From contig JAGBDE010000025.1 of the NCBI GenBank assembly GCA_017937655.1, positions 1 to 32,373 on the forward strand: DNA of 32,373 nucleotides, given 5' to 3'. The position numbers and the translations under genes were made by a program. Source of the stretch: Clostridia bacterium (lineage in GTDB: Bacteria; Bacillota; Clostridia; Christensenellales; Aristaeellaceae). Shown in pieces: positions 30,825 through 32,373 of the stretch. Under the pieces are notes generated by a model. It was not told the origin of the DNA. It saw only the letters and a list, made by a program, of their open reading frames with translations, and ran no database searches. How positions within the stretch are numbered: position 1 is the stretch's first letter; each line of letters opens with the position of its first letter.

Positions 30825-31224
30825 TGTTCTCTTCCTCATCTACAAAGGTTCCTAAAGAGGTGATCATTGATCTGATCCATGAGGTTTGCGGCTCATTTTC
30901 CTCAATAAACTCCTCTGCATTCTGAAACAATTGTAGAATCCCGCCCAAAATTACAACCTCATCTTGATTCCAGTGTTCATCCTCAAGATAGATTTCCATT
31001 GCTTGCAAGTCTTTATGCGAGAAACCACAATTCTTAGCGCGTTCGAAAATCTCCTTTCTCTTTTCTTTGCTAAAATACTGTAACCCAGCATTCCTTTTTT
31101 TAGTCCGGATTTCTTCCAATCTCTTTTCCGAGGCTTTTACTTGTGTATTCAAATCCAGAATATGCTGCTGCAGCTTTATTTCTTCCTTGGCATAGGTGCG
31201 AAAACTCTTACTTTCTTTAGCCAT
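30814..31224 (-). CDS. Coiled-coil protein of unknown function, first gene of the operon
   Basis: The chosen start is ATG 31224 (MAKESKSFRTYAKEEIKLQQ), giving 136 residues; AAGGGG lies about 12 nt before it, and upstream in-frame starts overlap the promoter or lack a ribosome site. Residues 10-55 are heptad-like and highly charged (EEIKLQQHILDLNTQVKASEKRLEEIRTKK in part), suggesting a coiled coil. The C-terminal half has short helices and an acidic tail (FVDEEENNDN). No enzymatic motif is visible. It is expressed from a strong promoter 70-95 nt upstream. Confidence 0.6.
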   Translation of the reverse strand: MAKESKSFRTYAKEEIKLQQHILDLNTQVKASEKRLEEIRTKKRNAGLQYFSKEKRKEIFERAKNCGFSHKDLQAMEIYLEDEHWNQDEVVILGGILQLFQNAEEFIEENEPQTSWIRSMITSLGTFVDEEENNDN

Positions 31225-31291
31225 GCGCAGCCATTCCCCTTTTCGTTTCATAACGCGCACAGCCAGTTCAACTATGCAACCGCTTAGCCAT

Positions 31292-31320
31292 ATTATATCA
31301 TCAGTCTTTCCTTTTGTAAA
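31292..31320 (-). promoter_or_regulatory. Promoter of the four-gene unknown operon
   Basis: On the minus strand: TTTACA (31320-31315), a 17-bp spacer and a perfect TATAAT (31297-31292). The leader to ATG 31224 is about 60 nt. Confidence 0.7.
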
Positions 31321-31419
31321 GTTGGGTATAGCAAGAATCCAATGCGACCGCAAATAAAGCAAAAATAATTATTACCGAGAACTATGTCATGTAATAATGT
31401 GCGTAAATGTATTTACCGT

Positions 31420-32086
31420 TCACTGCATCCTGAAGCAAGGTCGCTGCCTGCTGTCCGTCTCCATGATGATCCGTGCTGCAAAGGGACTGATCTTCGATGC
31501 AGACCCCAGTTCCTTCAAGGATGTTGCGCTTGCCGCTGGACAGCCTCGCCAGCTTCTCGCGAGCTATCGCGCTCGTGGACAAGTCGTATGATGGCCGGAT
31601 ACCTTCATGTCATCAATGACACATTCCACATTAACCGGCAGATTTAGTCCAGCCACAAACAGGAGACAATCAGCGATGTGCTGAACCAGCCTGGGCAGGC
31701 TTGCTGCCATATTGTTATTCACGAAACGATTTTTAGTACGGGGATAGGTGGCCAGACGCTTCTCACACAGGCGCTGGATGTAGTCCAGCGCCTGCTGGAC
31801 AAGTAAAGCCATAGATACGGTTTGCATTGCGCTGAATCGTGGTCAGGTCATAGAGATAGAGCGGCTTATCCGCATGTAAGGTACGCTGAATGAACTTGAT
31901 GATAGCAGTCTTGCCATTGCAGTCTGTATGGATCTTCTCAGTTTCTCCCGGCGAATTGATGCGCCGGGGCTTGGCATCAAATCCACAGAAGAGCTGCACA
32001 TGATAGAAGCTGCTGGACTTAATGTTGGCAATGACTTGTTCATGCCTGGCGATTAGCACCAGCGTGATGATGCTAATCTTTTTCAT
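31420..32086 (-). pseudogene. Decayed gene of unknown family
   Basis: ATG 32086 with AAAGGAA upstream starts MKKISIITLVLIARHEQVIA. The frame reads well to about LYLYDLTTIQRNA, near 31830. There a second frame takes over (MQTVSMALLVQQALDY, VNNNMAASLPRLVQHIADCLL, to SGHHTTCPRAR). That frame meets TAG at 31564-31566, and 47 more open codons follow to TGA at 31420. A frameshift plus a stop means the gene is broken. I do not recognise the family. It starts 23 nt after the polysaccharide deacetylase gene, so it was probably in its operon. Confidence 0.55.
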
Positions 32087-32109
32087 ATGTGTTCCTTTCC
32101 GCTAATCGC

Positions 32110-32373
32110 TTATTGGCTGAGATACGCATTTGCTGGTTTGCCCTGCGACGCATGTGAAGAATCGTATTGGTAGATACCTTCTGTGGGGACAATGGGATCC
32201 AATCCCAGCAATTCAGAAATCGTCACGCACTTATAACCTTGCTCCAACAGTTGAGGTATCAGCACTCTCAGACATCGGATATCCTTGGCACGGGCATGGA
32301 ACAGCAGGATGCTGCCGTTCTGTACATCCTTGATAGCTTTACTGGCGTCGGTCTGACTGACGTCCCATTTCAC
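32110..32373 (-). CDS. NodB-type polysaccharide deacetylase, C-terminal part (continues beyond window)
   Basis: The leftward frame is open to the right edge, so only the last 88 or so codons are seen. WDVSQTDASKAIKDVQNGSI, then LLFHARAKDIRCLRVLIPQL and GYKCVTISELLG form the usual end of NodB domains: a 'nGsIiLfH' strand carrying a conserved His, then a helix and 'GY.fvtiseLl'. These enzymes remove N- or O-acetyl groups from peptidoglycan or other polysaccharides, usually outside the cell. The tail after LLGLDP is short and Ser/Gln rich. Confidence 0.75.
   Translation of the reverse strand: MKWDVSQTDASKAIKDVQNGSILLFHARAKDIRCLRVLIPQLLEQGYKCVTISELLGLDPIVPTEGIYQYDSSHASQGKPANAYLSQ

Noticed and set aside
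31382..31591. Short open frames on both strands at the end of the AT-rich island (66 codons minus, 64 codons plus)
   Set aside because: They have no ribosome sites and overlap the end of the decayed gene; neither strand gives a recognisable protein.

Overview
The window looks like chromosome from an anaerobic, probably gut-dwelling member of the Clostridia (Bacillota). Supporting signs are strong AGGAGG ribosome sites, near-consensus sigma-A promoters, a sortase-type surface protein, a bile-salt-hydrolase-type gene and a large set of cytoplasmic hemicellulose-oligosaccharide enzymes. No species can be named from this sequence alone.

Layout. (1) 1-4.6 kb: the 3' end of a repeat-rich surface protein, a choloylglycine-hydrolase gene and a sugar isomerase/epimerase gene that are each broken by one in-frame TAG, and between them a secreted three-repeat protein. 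(2) 4.6-7.1 kb: a MATE efflux gene behind an attenuator-like leader, then an IS200/IS605-type insertion sequence. (3) 7.1-9.5 kb: NUDIX hydrolase and CE2-like esterase (leftward), DUF1294 membrane protein (rightward), small Cys-rich DUF3795 protein (leftward). (4) 9.5-16.3 kb: a LacI-type regulator with two GH130 mannoside phosphorylases and a sialate-O-acetylesterase-type esterase downstream of it. A large unrecognised TIM-barrel protein is transcribed divergently from a promoter whose spacer is filled by a LacI-type palindrome. (5) 16.3-18.5 kb: FG-GAP-like protein, GNAT acetyltransferase and a secreted SH3-like protein, all leftward. (6) 18.6-26.9 kb: GH29 fucosidase, GH31 alpha-xylosidase of YicI type, GH74-like protein and a second GH31, in one rightward operon. 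(7) 26.9-31.4 kb: a visibly AT-richer island with a two-gene module (DUF5986-like plus XRE/ImmA-IrrE metallopeptidase) flanked by related repeats, then a convergent four-gene operon of unknown function. (8) 31.4-32.4 kb: a decayed gene and the 3' end of a NodB-type polysaccharide deacetylase.

How the parts work together. None of the carbohydrate enzymes has a signal peptide, so blocks 4 and 6 read as an intracellular pathway for imported, acetylated hemicellulose oligosaccharides. The esterases would remove acetyl groups, the GH130 pair would phosphorolyse beta-mannosides, and GH29, GH31 and GH74-like enzymes would strip fucose and xylose from xyloglucan-type fragments. No transporter or secreted endo-enzyme is present, so those must be elsewhere.

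Most promising for novelty: the TIM-barrel protein under the LacI-type operator, the repeat-flanked ImmA/IrrE module with its neighbouring four-gene operon, and two otherwise intact genes each interrupted by TAG in a window where TAG is almost unused as a terminator.
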